Source of the DNA: an uncultured Bacteroidia bacterium
Lineage (GTDB): Bacteria; Bacteroidota; Bacteroidia; Bacteroidales; UBA932
Length of the DNA stretch: 55,365 nt
Assembly: GCA_902780935.1 (NCBI GenBank)
Contig: CACZHP010000018.1
Coordinates: 1 to 55,365, forward strand
Direction: 5' to 3'
The position numbers and the translations under genes were made by a program. Below, one piece after another: positions 17,742 through 25,760 of the stretch (positions are counted from its first letter, which is position 1; every line of letters starts with the position of its first letter). The notes beneath the pieces are model-generated. The model was not told the origin of the DNA. It made no database searches and saw nothing but the letters and a program-made list of their open reading frames with translations.

Positions 17742-18703
17742 TCCAGGGTCTCTTTCACATTATACTGGTTCCTGTCCTGGGAGTTGCGGGAGATCATCTC
17801 GCAGATGAATCCGGCGAGGAAAAGCACGACTCCAAGCATGACGGCCAGCAAGGCGAGATAGAACAGGGGCTGGTCAGTTACCGCCCTGTACTTTATCCCG
17901 TTGGCCTGGTGGATGAGTTTGGCTATGATTATCCATATTGTCATGGCGAATCCCACGAGGAACATCAGCAGTCCGGAGAAACCGAAGAAATGCATGGGCT
18001 TCTTCCCGAAAACGCTGAGGAACCATAGCGACAGCAGGTCGAGGAATCCGTTGACGAACCTCTCCATTCCGAACTTGCTCTTGCCGAACTTCCTTTTCTG
18101 ATGGTGGACCGGTTTCTCGGCGATCTTGTCGAATCCGGCGTTCTTGGCGAGGTAGGGGATGTAGCGGTGCATCTCGCCATATACCTCGATGTTCTTAACG
18201 ACCTCGTTCTTGTAAGCCTTCAGGCCGCAGTTCATGTCGTGCAGCTTGATGCCTGTGATCCAGCGGGCGGTCGCGTTGTAGAGTTTGGAGGGAAGGTTCT
18301 TGGTCAGTTTGTTGTCCTTGCGGTGCTGCTTCCAGCCGGAGACCACGTCGTAGCCGTCCTCGACGACCATCTTGTACATCTGGGGAATCTCCTCCGGAGA
18401 GTCCTGCAGGTCGGCATCCATGGTGACCACGACCTTCCCGCAGGCTTTAGCGAAGCCGTGGTACAACGCCGCCGATTTACCGTAGTTGCGCCGGAAGGAG
18501 ACGCCCTTGATGCGGTCATCACCCTCAGCCATCTCCTTGATTTTGGTCCAGGAGCCGTCAGTGCTGCCGTCGTCCACGAATATCACCTCATAGTCAAATC
18601 CATTGGCGTTCATCACGCTTCTTATCCAGGCAAGAAGTTCTCCCAGGGACTCTTCCTCATTGAAAAGAGGGATGATTATGGACAGGTCTTTTGAATATTC
18701 CAT
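17738..18703 (-). CDS. Family 2 glycosyltransferase, polyprenyl-phosphate (DPM1/GtrB-like) type
   Basis: 321 residues. GT-A domain with LSIIIPLFNEEESL, VDDGSTDGSW and the DXD motif in TMDADLQDSPEEI. Two C-terminal transmembrane segments (~235-265 and ~280-305) follow, as in GtrB/ArnC-type enzymes that load a sugar on undecaprenyl or dolichyl phosphate at the inner membrane. It begins 2 bp after the DUF4199 gene, so the two are co-transcribed. The acceptor lipid is inferred from topology. Confidence 0.87.
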   Translation of the reverse strand: MEYSKDLSIIIPLFNEEESLGELLAWIRSVMNANGFDYEVIFVDDGSTDGSWTKIKEMAEGDDRIKGVSFRRNYGKSAALYHGFAKACGKVVVTMDADLQDSPEEIPQMYKMVVEDGYDVVSGWKQHRKDNKLTKNLPSKLYNATARWITGIKLHDMNCGLKAYKNEVVKNIEVYGEMHRYIPYLAKNAGFDKIAEKPVHHQKRKFGKSKFGMERFVNGFLDLLSLWFLSVFGKKPMHFFGFSGLLMFLVGFAMTIWIIIAKLIHQANGIKYRAVTDQPLFYLALLAVMLGVVLFLAGFICEMISRNSQDRNQYNVKETLD

Positions 18704-18705
18704 GA

Positions 18706-19263
18706 TTATTGGTTGTCGATTGTGTCTTCAGTCTCGGAAAAAGGGTTGTCAGGAGCGATCGACCGGGCGAAAATGGTGGAGTACAGCCATCCCCAGAGGA
18801 AACAGTAGATGAACGTCCCGATACCCATATAGACAGGCATCTTCGGAAGCATCTTCTCGAGAGCCGCCTCGGCGTTGGAGTCCATCATCGAAGAGTAGCT
18901 TGTCCGGAAGACATCGGTGATCTCGTCGAGGGTCCCCGGATTGATTACCAAGATGTTCACTAATGAATATGCCGCCACGACCAGCGAAGAGAACAGAGCC
19001 AGTTTCAGGCCGTACCTTTGCATGGCCGGATAGTCAACTCCGGAGAACGATGAATGGAACTTCCTCATAAGATACCTGAACATCATGGCACATGCCACGA
19101 GTTTTCCAGCCCAAGCCAGGAAGGCCAGGAAGCCTCCCAGGAAACCATTCACCTTTCCGCAGAGAGCTGCCACCAGCTCTGCGGCGATCGTCAGCGATGC
19201 CATGACGAGACCGGCTATCGCGGCGCTGTTCCATGACTCACCTGTCGTGTATTCTTCCTTCAT
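18706..19263 (-). CDS. DUF4199 family membrane protein
   Basis: 185 residues, four hydrophobic helices: two in ~12-65, one near 85-105 and one near 145-165. The spacing and the segment RYLMRKFHSSFSGVDYPAMQRYG fit the Bacteroidota DUF4199 family, of unknown function. It directly precedes the GT2 gene; the two families are often neighbours in Bacteroidota, suggesting a helper role in envelope glycan assembly. Confidence 0.75.
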   Translation of the reverse strand: MKEEYTTGESWNSAAIAGLVMASLTIAAELVAALCGKVNGFLGGFLAFLAWAGKLVACAMMFRYLMRKFHSSFSGVDYPAMQRYGLKLALFSSLVVAAYSLVNILVINPGTLDEITDVFRTSYSSMMDSNAEAALEKMLPKMPVYMGIGTFIYCFLWGWLYSTIFARSIAPDNPFSETEDTIDNQ

Positions 19264-19286
19264 TTCCGTTAACTGAATATGATGTG

Positions 19287-19294
19287 CAAAAATA
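19287..19294 (-). promoter_or_regulatory. Promoter core for the DUF4199-GT2 pair
   Basis: Read on the minus strand it is TATTTTTG (TAnnTTTG), about 24 nt before the DUF4199 start. It is divergent from the thrS promoter. Confidence 0.5.
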
Positions 19295-19307
19295 GCAAAA
19301 TTATTGT

Positions 19308-19315
19308 TATCTTTG
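19308..19315 (+). promoter_or_regulatory. Promoter core for thrS
   Basis: TATCTTTG, an exact core match, lies 25 nt before the thrS ATG. No T-box or other leader is possible in this short space. Confidence 0.55.
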
Positions 19316-19339
19316 CAGACTGTCTAATAATTAAGGATT

Positions 19340-21298
19340 ATGATCAATATCACATTTCCTGACGGCAGCGTCAGGGCGTTCGAGAAAGGAGTGACTGGTT
19401 ACGAGATAGCCAAGGGTATCAGCCCGAGGCTTGCCGAGGAGGTTCTGGCCGTTGCGGTTAAGCCCGCTGGTGACACGACCATAGGCAAGGGTCAGACAAT
19501 CGACCTGAACCGCCCCATAGTGGAAGACTGCTCGATAACGCTCCTGAAATGGGAAGATGATGAGGCGAAGAGGGTGTTCTGGCACTCCTCATCACACTTG
19601 ATGGCAGAGGCTCTCGAGGATTTGTATCCGGGAGTCAAGTTCGGGATTGGACCTGCCATCGAAAACGGCTTCTACTACGATGTGGATCTAGGTGGCAACC
19701 AGCTCACCGACGCCGATTTCCCAAAGATCGAGAAAAGAATGCTGGAATTGGCCCGCGAAAAGCAGGACTATACCAGGATCGCCGTACCCAAGGCCGAGGC
19801 TCTCAAGCACTTCGAGGAAAAGGGAGACCAGTACAAGTGCGAGCTCATCAGTGAGCTTGAGGACGGTACCATCACATATTACACCAATGGTCATTTCACG
19901 GATCTCTGCCGTGGACCTCACCTTCGCAACACCGAGGTCATCAAGGCTGTCAAACTGACCGCTCTTGCCGGCGCTTATTGGCGCGGTGACGAGACTCGCG
20001 GGCAGCTCACCCGTATCTACGGCATCACCTTCCCCAAGAAGTCTATGCTGGACGAATACCTCGTGGTTCTTGAGGAGGCTAAGAAGAGGGATCATCGCAA
20101 ACTCGGCAAGGAGATGGAGCTTTTCACTTTCTCGAGCCGTGTCGGTATGGGTCTTCCCCTTTGGCTTCCAAGAGGTTCCGTGATGAGGTTCGAGCTTGAG
20201 AAGTTCCTTCGTCGCAAGCAGAATGAATATGGCTATCTGCCGGTTGTGACCCCTCACATCGGAAGCAAGGACCTGTACGTCACCTCTGGCCACTACGCCA
20301 AGTATGGCAAGGATTCATTCCAGCCGATCCACACACCCCAGGAGGGAGAGGAGTACATGCTCAAGCCCATGAATTGCCCTCACCACTGCGAGATTTTCCG
20401 CTCGTCACCCCGTTCTTACAGGGATCTGCCCCTGAGGATGGCGGAGTTCGGCACTGTTTACCGTTACGAGCAGAGCGGTGAGCTCCATGGACTTACCCGC
20501 GTACGTTCCTTCACCCAGGACGACGCCCACATGTTCGTCACTCCCGATCAGCTCAAGGGCGAGTTCGAGAAGGTGATCGAGCTTATCCTCTACGTTTTCA
20601 AGATCTTCAAGTTCGACAAATACACCGCCCAGGTGTCCCTGAGGGATCCTAACAACAAGTCCAAGTACATCGGTTCCGACGAGAATTGGGAGAAGGCGGA
20701 GAACGCTATCATCGAGGCTGCCGCCGAGATGGGTCTCAAGACTGTCGTGGAATATGGTGAGGCCGCTTTCTACGGCCCGAAGCTTGACTTCATGGTCAAG
20801 GACGCTATCGGAAGGAAGTGGCAGCTCGGTACCATTCAGGTGGACTATAACCTTCCTGAGAGGTTCCAGCTTGAATATACCGCCGCTGACGGCAGCAAGC
20901 AGCGTCCCGTGATGATTCACAGGGCTCCTTTCGGCTCCATCGAGAGGTTCACAGCCGTGCTCCTCGAGCACACCGGCGGACACCTCCCCCTGTGGCTCAG
21001 CCCTGATCAGGTTAAAGTCCTGCCTATCAGCGAGAAATATTCAGAATTCGCGAAAAAAGTTTGCGGATTGCTGAATAATTCCGATATTCGCGCCTCTATG
21101 GACGACAGAAACGAGACTCTTGGAAAGAGAATCCGCGAGATCTCGTTGCTCAGGGTGCCTGTGCTGGCCATTGTGGGAGAGAAGGAAGTCGAGGAAGGAA
21201 CGGTCTCTGTCAGGAAAGAGGGCGCCGACGCCGGCGTCATGAAAGTGGAAGAGTTTGTCGAGTGGCTGAAGGCTCAGATGGCCTCGGAACTCGCCTGA
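19340..21298 (+). CDS. thrS: Threonine--tRNA ligase
   Basis: 652 residues, full family length. Order: TGS domain ([14 protein letters not shown]), editing domain with HSSSH (His82, His86), class II catalytic core with the zinc Cys in [12 protein letters not shown], motif 2 ([17 protein letters not shown]), motif 3 ([16 protein letters not shown]), and the C-terminal anticodon-binding domain. It charges tRNA-Thr in the cytoplasm. It heads the classic thrS-infC-rpmI-rplT order. Confidence 0.97.
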   Translation: MINITFPDGSVRAFEKGVTGYEIAKGISPRLAEEVLAVAVKPAGDTTIGKGQTIDLNRPIVEDCSITLLKWEDDEAKRVFWHSSSHLMAEALEDLYPGVKFGIGPAIENGFYYDVDLGGNQLTDADFPKIEKRMLELAREKQDYTRIAVPKAEALKHFEEKGDQYKCELISELEDGTITYYTNGHFTDLCRGPHLRNTEVIKAVKLTALAGAYWRGDETRGQLTRIYGITFPKKSMLDEYLVVLEEAKKRDHRKLGKEMELFTFSSRVGMGLPLWLPRGSVMRFELEKFLRRKQNEYGYLPVVTPHIGSKDLYVTSGHYAKYGKDSFQPIHTPQEGEEYMLKPMNCPHHCEIFRSSPRSYRDLPLRMAEFGTVYRYEQSGELHGLTRVRSFTQDDAHMFVTPDQLKGEFEKVIELILYVFKIFKFDKYTAQVSLRDPNNKSKYIGSDENWEKAENAIIEAAAEMGLKTVVEYGEAAFYGPKLDFMVKDAIGRKWQLGTIQVDYNLPERFQLEYTAADGSKQRPVMIHRAPFGSIERFTAVLLEHTGGHLPLWLSPDQVKVLPISEKYSEFAKKVCGLLNNSDIRASMDDRNETLGKRIREISLLRVPVLAIVGEKEVEEGTVSVRKEGADAGVMKVEEFVEWLKAQMASELA

Positions 21299-21351
21299 AG
21301 TTGTTGGATTAAATTATAGGAGATTTTTTAAGAGTTTAATTAAAAAACAGA

Positions 21352-21978
21352 ATGCCTTACAAGAAACGTTACGGAGGTTCAAGACCAGCGACCGGATTTA
21401 AGCCTTCCGGTCCTAAGCCCGCGGGCGGGGTTCGTGGCCAGCGTCCATTCGTCCGCCAGAAAGCGGAGGATGAACTGAACATAAATGAGGAGATCACCGC
21501 TTCTCAGGTCCGTCTTGTCGGCGACAATATCGCCGAGCCAGGCATTTATCCTATATCCAAGGCTCTGGCGATGGCCGACGAGCTGGAGCTTGACCTGGTC
21601 GAGATCAGCGCCAAGGCTGATCCGCCTGTGTGCAAAATCCTTGACTATCAGAAATATCTCTATCAGCAGAGAAAGAAGGCCAAGGAAATGAAGCAGAACG
21701 CCTCCAAGGTGACCATCAAGGAGATCCGTTTCGGTCCCAATACCGATGAGCACGACTTCCAGTTCAAACTCAAGCATGCGCAGGAGTTCCTCGAGGAAGG
21801 CTCAAAGGTAAAGGCCACGATCTTTTTCAGAGGCCGCTCGATCATGTTCGCAGACCAGGGAGAGAAGCAACTCCTGAGGTTTGCGGTGGAGCTTGAGGAA
21901 TTTGGAAGGGCTGAGAATATGCCGTCTCTCGAGGGAAAGAGGATGACGATGATGATAGCCCCGGTGAAGAAAAAGTGA
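21352..21978 (+). CDS. infC: Translation initiation factor IF-3 with a basic N-terminal extension
   Basis: 208 residues. The canonical N domain begins at NINEEI (~43), followed by VRLVGDN, the linker helix YQKYLYQQRKKAKE and the C domain (KVTIKEIRFGP...DEHDF). In front lie about 42 residues rich in Arg, Lys, Gly and Pro that most IF-3 proteins lack. The start is fixed: an in-frame TAA lies five codons upstream of ATG 21352 and no start codon lies between. Binds the 30S subunit and checks the initiator tRNA. Confidence 0.95.
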   Translation: MPYKKRYGGSRPATGFKPSGPKPAGGVRGQRPFVRQKAEDELNINEEITASQVRLVGDNIAEPGIYPISKALAMADELELDLVEISAKADPPVCKILDYQKYLYQQRKKAKEMKQNASKVTIKEIRFGPNTDEHDFQFKLKHAQEFLEEGSKVKATIFFRGRSIMFADQGEKQLLRFAVELEEFGRAENMPSLEGKRMTMMIAPVKKK

Positions 21979-22031
21979 AATAATCCGCAGTGATAGCGGA
22001 AAGTATAGTTAACAGTTTAATTTACAAAACA

Positions 22032-22226
22032 ATGGCAAAGCTTAAGACCGTCTCCGGTGCCAAAAAGCGTTTCGCGCTTACCGGAACAGGAAAAATCAAG
22101 AGGAAGCACGCTTACCACAGCCACATCCTCACCAAGAAGACCAAGAAACGCAAGAGAAATCTTGACCATTTCGCGATCGTCGAGAAGGACGACCTCAAGA
22201 GGGTCAGGGAAATGTTGGTCCTGTAG
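22032..22226 (+). CDS. rpmI: Large ribosomal subunit protein bL35
   Basis: 64 residues starting [14 protein letters not shown], a typical bL35. The ATG at 22032 is preferred over an in-frame ATG at 21990, which would add a non-family leader. Lys/Arg-rich throughout. Lies between infC and rplT as in most bacteria. Confidence 0.95.
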   Translation: MAKLKTVSGAKKRFALTGTGKIKRKHAYHSHILTKKTKKRKRNLDHFAIVEKDDLKRVREMLVL

Positions 22227-22306
22227 TTTATCTTAATGTTTAACTTGGAACGCAGCCGAAAAGAACCGCTTCACGGCGGTCGCTGCCTCCGGAAAAAGAT
22301 CAGATT

Positions 22307-22651
22307 ATGCCAAGATCAGTCAATTCAGTAGCCTCTAGGGCTCGCCGCAAGAAGATTCTCAAGAGAACACGCGGAAATTTCCTCTCCAGAAGGAACGTCT
22401 GGACCGTAGCGAAGAACACTTACGAGAAAGGTTTGACTTACGCCTATCGCGACCGCAAGGCCAAGAAGCGCGACTTCCGCGCCCTCTGGATCCAGAGGAT
22501 CAACGCCGCCGCGCGTCAGTACGGGATCACCTATTCCCAGTTCATGGGCAAGCTTGCGAAGCAGAATGTCGGTCTCAACCGCAAGGTTCTCGCCGACCTC
22601 GCCATGAACAATCCCCAGGCGTTTGAGGCCATCGTCAATTCCGTCAAATAG
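22307..22651 (+). CDS. rplT: Large ribosomal subunit protein bL20
   Basis: 114 residues, [20 protein letters not shown]... with the conserved [21 protein letters not shown] block. The 80-bp gap after rpmI contains a small GC hairpin (ACCGC-TTCAC-GCGGT, near 22274). bL20 autoregulates through leader structures in other bacteria, but nothing here proves it. Confidence 0.96.
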   Translation: MPRSVNSVASRARRKKILKRTRGNFLSRRNVWTVAKNTYEKGLTYAYRDRKAKKRDFRALWIQRINAAARQYGITYSQFMGKLAKQNVGLNRKVLADLAMNNPQAFEAIVNSVK

Positions 22652-22666
22652 TTCCAGGAGTACGAA

Positions 22667-24013
22667 GTGAACTTGAACGCCTTATACCGCAACAAATGGG
22701 TCAGAATGGGTTTCTGGGCCATTCTTTACACGTTGTGGGTGGCGTGGCTTGGAAACTGGTGGTGGATTCTCGGCCTTATAGTCATTTTCGACCTCCATAT
22801 CACCAAGAAGGTGAAATGGCTCTTCTGGAAGAAAGATTACAAGGAAGGCGAGAAACGCAACGTGTGGCTCGATTGGCTTGACGCCATCATCTTCGCCACG
22901 GTTGTCGTGACATTCATCAACATTTTCTTTTTCCAGGCCTTCAAGATTCCCTCGTCGTCGATGGAGAGTTCCCTCTACACGGGAGACCATCTGTTCGTCA
23001 GCAAGCTCGCTTACGGTCCCAAAGTGCCGCAGACACCGCTTACTATCCCTTTCACCCATAACGTGATATTCGGCAAAGAGTCGTATTCGACCCTTATCCG
23101 GAACAAATATCGCCGCCTGAAGGGCTTCGGCCATGTCGAGAGAGGGGATTATGTGGTATTCAACTTCCCTCACGGGGACACGGTCCTGACCCGTTTCCCG
23201 TCGGAAGACTACTACGCTTGGGTCCGTAATGCCGGAAGGGATTACACGATAGCTAATGGGGGACCCCTGATAGTCCGTCCTATGGATAAGGAAGACCACT
23301 ATGTAAAGAGGTGCGTGGCTGTAGCCGGCGACACTCTCTCAGTGCGTGACGGCCTTGTCTGGATCAATGGGGAGAGACAGGAGATTTATCCCGGTGTCCA
23401 GTTGACTTACAAGGTCGTGACCAACGGCCAGAAGATCAATGCCAGGACTATCGGGAAACTCGGTCTCAACACCTCGGAACTTATCTACGATCCGAATCTT
23501 CCCGGTTACCCGGCGATGCCGCTGACCGCCTCCATGCTTGAGGAGGTCAAAGGCTATTCCGCCGTGGAGAGCGTGGAGCCGAATCTGGATGTGTATCCGC
23601 CGGATTTCCCGGATTCCTACCTGAGCATCTTCCCGTTCACGGAAAGCTCAAAATGGACCAGGGACAATTTCGGCCCCCTGTGGATTCCAGCTAAAGGGGC
23701 CACGGTAGAGTTGAGCGTCTCGAACCTGCCTTTATATGAGAGGATAATAACCTCTTATGAAGGGCACGAGCTGCGGGTCGCTGAAGACGGGACCATATTC
23801 ATCGACGGGGAAAGGACTTCGAGCTACACTTTCGGACAGGACTATTATTTCATGATGGGGGACAACAGGCACAACTCCCTTGACTCCAGGTACTGGGGCT
23901 TTGTTCCCGAGGATCATGTGGTCGGGAAGCCTTCCATTATATGGCTGTCGACAGATGCCAATCGGAAGTTCCCCAACAGCATCAGGTGGCGCAGATTCTT
24001 TAAAATTGTATAG
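22667..24013 (+). CDS. lepB: Signal peptidase I
   Basis: 448 residues. N-terminal membrane segments (~15-45 and ~70-90), then the catalytic domain: nucleophile Ser98 in IPSSSME, general base Lys214 in HYVKRCVAVAGD, and MMGDNRHNSLDSRYWG. It is longer than E. coli LepB because of a large insertion between the catalytic blocks, as in other Bacteroidota. It starts with GTG; AGGAG 8 nt upstream supports this start and is unusual in this window. It begins 15 bp after rplT and is probably co-transcribed. Cleaves signal peptides of exported proteins. Confidence 0.94.
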   Translation: MNLNALYRNKWVRMGFWAILYTLWVAWLGNWWWILGLIVIFDLHITKKVKWLFWKKDYKEGEKRNVWLDWLDAIIFATVVVTFINIFFFQAFKIPSSSMESSLYTGDHLFVSKLAYGPKVPQTPLTIPFTHNVIFGKESYSTLIRNKYRRLKGFGHVERGDYVVFNFPHGDTVLTRFPSEDYYAWVRNAGRDYTIANGGPLIVRPMDKEDHYVKRCVAVAGDTLSVRDGLVWINGERQEIYPGVQLTYKVVTNGQKINARTIGKLGLNTSELIYDPNLPGYPAMPLTASMLEEVKGYSAVESVEPNLDVYPPDFPDSYLSIFPFTESSKWTRDNFGPLWIPAKGATVELSVSNLPLYERIITSYEGHELRVAEDGTIFIDGERTSSYTFGQDYYFMMGDNRHNSLDSRYWGFVPEDHVVGKPSIIWLSTDANRKFPNSIRWRRFFKIV

Positions 24014-24102
24014 GAAAAGGAGCGAAGCTCTTGCGATTCTGAATTTTTTAACCGAAATTTGCGACCCCAAATTATTTTGAATCAATAAAAAAGTAAGATA
24101 TC

Positions 24103-24345
24103 ATGGCAAAAGTTTGTCAAATCACTGGACGGAAGAGGATGATCGGCTGCAATGTCGCTCATTCGAGACTTCACACAAAGCGTGACTTCTCCCTCAACCT
24201 CAAGACCAAGAAGTTCTGGTCAGAGGAGGAGCAGAGGTTCGTTACTCTCAAAGTTTCCACCAAGGGCATGAGGACCATCGAGAAGAAGGGTCTTGACGCC
24301 GCCCTCAAGGAGGCTCAGGAAAAAGGATATGTCGGCCTTGTCTAA
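24103..24345 (+). CDS. rpmB: Large ribosomal subunit protein bL28
   Basis: 80 residues, MAKVCQITGRKRMIGCNVAHS... with FSLNLKTKKFW, a typical bL28. First of a rpmB-rpmG-DUF4295 unit. TTATTTTG (24069-24076) in the 89-bp gap is a near-match promoter. Confidence 0.95.
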   Translation: MAKVCQITGRKRMIGCNVAHSRLHTKRDFSLNLKTKKFWSEEEQRFVTLKVSTKGMRTIEKKGLDAALKEAQEKGYVGLV

Positions 24346-24359
24346 AAAATCGTTGAACT

Positions 24360-24548
24360 ATGGCAAAGAAAACTAAAGACGCCAGGGTGCAGGTCATCCT
24401 TGAATGCACGGAGCAGAAGGCGAGCGGAGTCCCCGGGATTTCCAGGTACATCACTACCAAGAACAAGAAGAACACTCCCGACCGTCTGGAGCGCAAGAAA
24501 TACAATCCTTACCTCCACAGGGTCACTGTCCACCGCGAAATCAAATAA
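24360..24548 (+). CDS. rpmG: Large ribosomal subunit protein bL33
   Basis: 62 residues, [18 protein letters not shown]... and [20 protein letters not shown], typical of bL33. Zinc cysteines are not all present (one Cys only), so this is the zinc-independent form. 14 bp after rpmB. Confidence 0.95.
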   Translation: MAKKTKDARVQVILECTEQKASGVPGISRYITTKNKKNTPDRLERKKYNPYLHRVTVHREIK

Positions 24549-24560
24549 GGAGATTAAGTT

Positions 24561-24722
24561 ATGGCAAAGAAAGCAGTCGCTACATTCGCCGCGAAGGCCG
24601 GCGCCAAGAGCATGGTGAAGTGCATCCGTATGGACAAGTCTCCCAAGACGGGCGCTTATTTCTTCACCGAGCAGCTTGTGGAAGCTGAGAAAACCAAGGA
24701 ATTCTTCGACGGCAAGAAATAA
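24561..24722 (+). CDS. DUF4295 family small basic protein
   Basis: 53 residues: MAKKAVATFAAKAGAKSMVK then CIRMDKSPKTGAYFFTEQ. This small basic protein follows rpmG in most Bacteroidota and is taken to be ribosome-associated; its biochemical role is unknown. 12 bp after rpmG, and the unit ends at the terminator that follows. Confidence 0.9.
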   Translation: MAKKAVATFAAKAGAKSMVKCIRMDKSPKTGAYFFTEQLVEAEKTKEFFDGKK

Positions 24723-24743
24723 TCGTCGCGGAAAAGATATGCG

Positions 24744-24776
24744 GAGCGGACGTTTTGAAACGTCCGCTCTTTTTTC
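24744..24776 (+). terminator. Rho-independent terminator after rpmB-rpmG-DUF4295
   Basis: GAGCGGACGTT pairs with AACGTCCGCTC around a short TTGA-type loop, followed by TCTTTTTT. Strong stem, clear T run. Confidence 0.93.
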
Positions 24777-24792
24777 TTTACCCTGTTTTTTG

Positions 24793-24800
24793 TATATTTG
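24793..24800 (+). promoter_or_regulatory. Promoter core for the ftsY-pheT-deoC operon
   Basis: TATATTTG, an exact core match, lies 16 nt after the terminator and 22 nt before the ftsY ATG. Confidence 0.6.
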
Positions 24801-24821
24801 TAAGTTTACATTTTGTGCGTC

Positions 24822-25754
24822 ATGGGACTGTTCGACAAAGGTGTTCAAAAGACTAAAGAAGGGTTCTTCCAGAGGCTTTCCAGGGCCGTGGTGGGAAAAT
24901 CCAAGGTTGACGATGACATCCTCGATGCCATTGAGGAAGCCCTCGTGGCTTCCGATATGGGCGTAGATACGACATTGAAGATTGTCGACAGCCTCCAGGA
25001 GAGAGTGGGTAAGGACAAGTACATGTCCATGGACGAGCTTGTGGGGTTGCTCCGTGATGAGATCGGGAAGCTCTTGGATGTGGATGGAGAGTCGTCTCCG
25101 TCCGAGCCCTTCGATCTGGACAGGAAGCCTATGGTCGTCATGGTGGTCGGAGTCAATGGTGTGGGAAAAACCACCACTATCGGCAAACTCGCCTCCAGGT
25201 ACAAGTCCATGGGGAAGAAGGTCGTTGTCGGCGCGGCTGACACTTTCAGGGCCGCGGCTGTGGACCAGCTTGTGATCTGGGCTGAAAGAGCCGGGGTGGA
25301 TATCGTCAAGCAAGGCATGGGGGCCGATCCGGCGTCGGTCGCTTTCGACACTGTCAAGTCGGCGGTGGCCAAGGATGCGGATGTGGTCCTGATTGACACC
25401 GCGGGTAGGCTCCACAACAGGATTGACCTGATGAATGAGCTGACGAAGATCCGGAACGTCATGCGCAAGGTGATTCCTGATGCTCCCCATGAGGTCCTTC
25501 TGGTGCTTGATGCCTCCACCGGCCAGAACGCGTTCCAGCAGGCCAAGGAGTTCTCCAGGGCAACCGACATCACCTCCCTCGCCGTCACCAAACTGGACGG
25601 GACCGCAAAGGGCGGCGTGGTGATAGGAATAGTCGACCAACTCAAGGTCCCCGTCAAGTTCATCGGGATCGGCGAAGGGGTCGATGATCTCAAAGTGTTT
25701 GACAAAAAAGAGTTCGTGAACTCTCTGTTTTCAAAGGAAGATATTGAAAAATAA
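24822..25754 (+). CDS. ftsY: Signal recognition particle receptor FtsY
   Basis: 310 residues from ATG 24822 (an in-frame TTG at 24813 is less likely). NG domain only: helical N domain (~1-95), P-loop GVNGVGKTTT (110-119), DTFRAAAVDQL, LIDTAGRLHN, TKLDGTAKGG and GIGEGVDDL. The long acidic A domain of E. coli FtsY is absent. Guides SRP-bound ribosomes to the Sec translocon. First gene of a six-gene run ending with deoC. Confidence 0.96.
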   Translation: MGLFDKGVQKTKEGFFQRLSRAVVGKSKVDDDILDAIEEALVASDMGVDTTLKIVDSLQERVGKDKYMSMDELVGLLRDEIGKLLDVDGESSPSEPFDLDRKPMVVMVVGVNGVGKTTTIGKLASRYKSMGKKVVVGAADTFRAAAVDQLVIWAERAGVDIVKQGMGADPASVAFDTVKSAVAKDADVVLIDTAGRLHNRIDLMNELTKIRNVMRKVIPDAPHEVLLVLDASTGQNAFQQAKEFSRATDITSLAVTKLDGTAKGGVVIGIVDQLKVPVKFIGIGEGVDDLKVFDKKEFVNSLFSKEDIEK

Positions 25755-25760
25755 ATAATT

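Noticed and set aside
24845-25705. 286-residue open frame antisense to ftsY
   Set aside because: Low-complexity Ser/Thr-rich translation with no start context; a shadow of ftsY.
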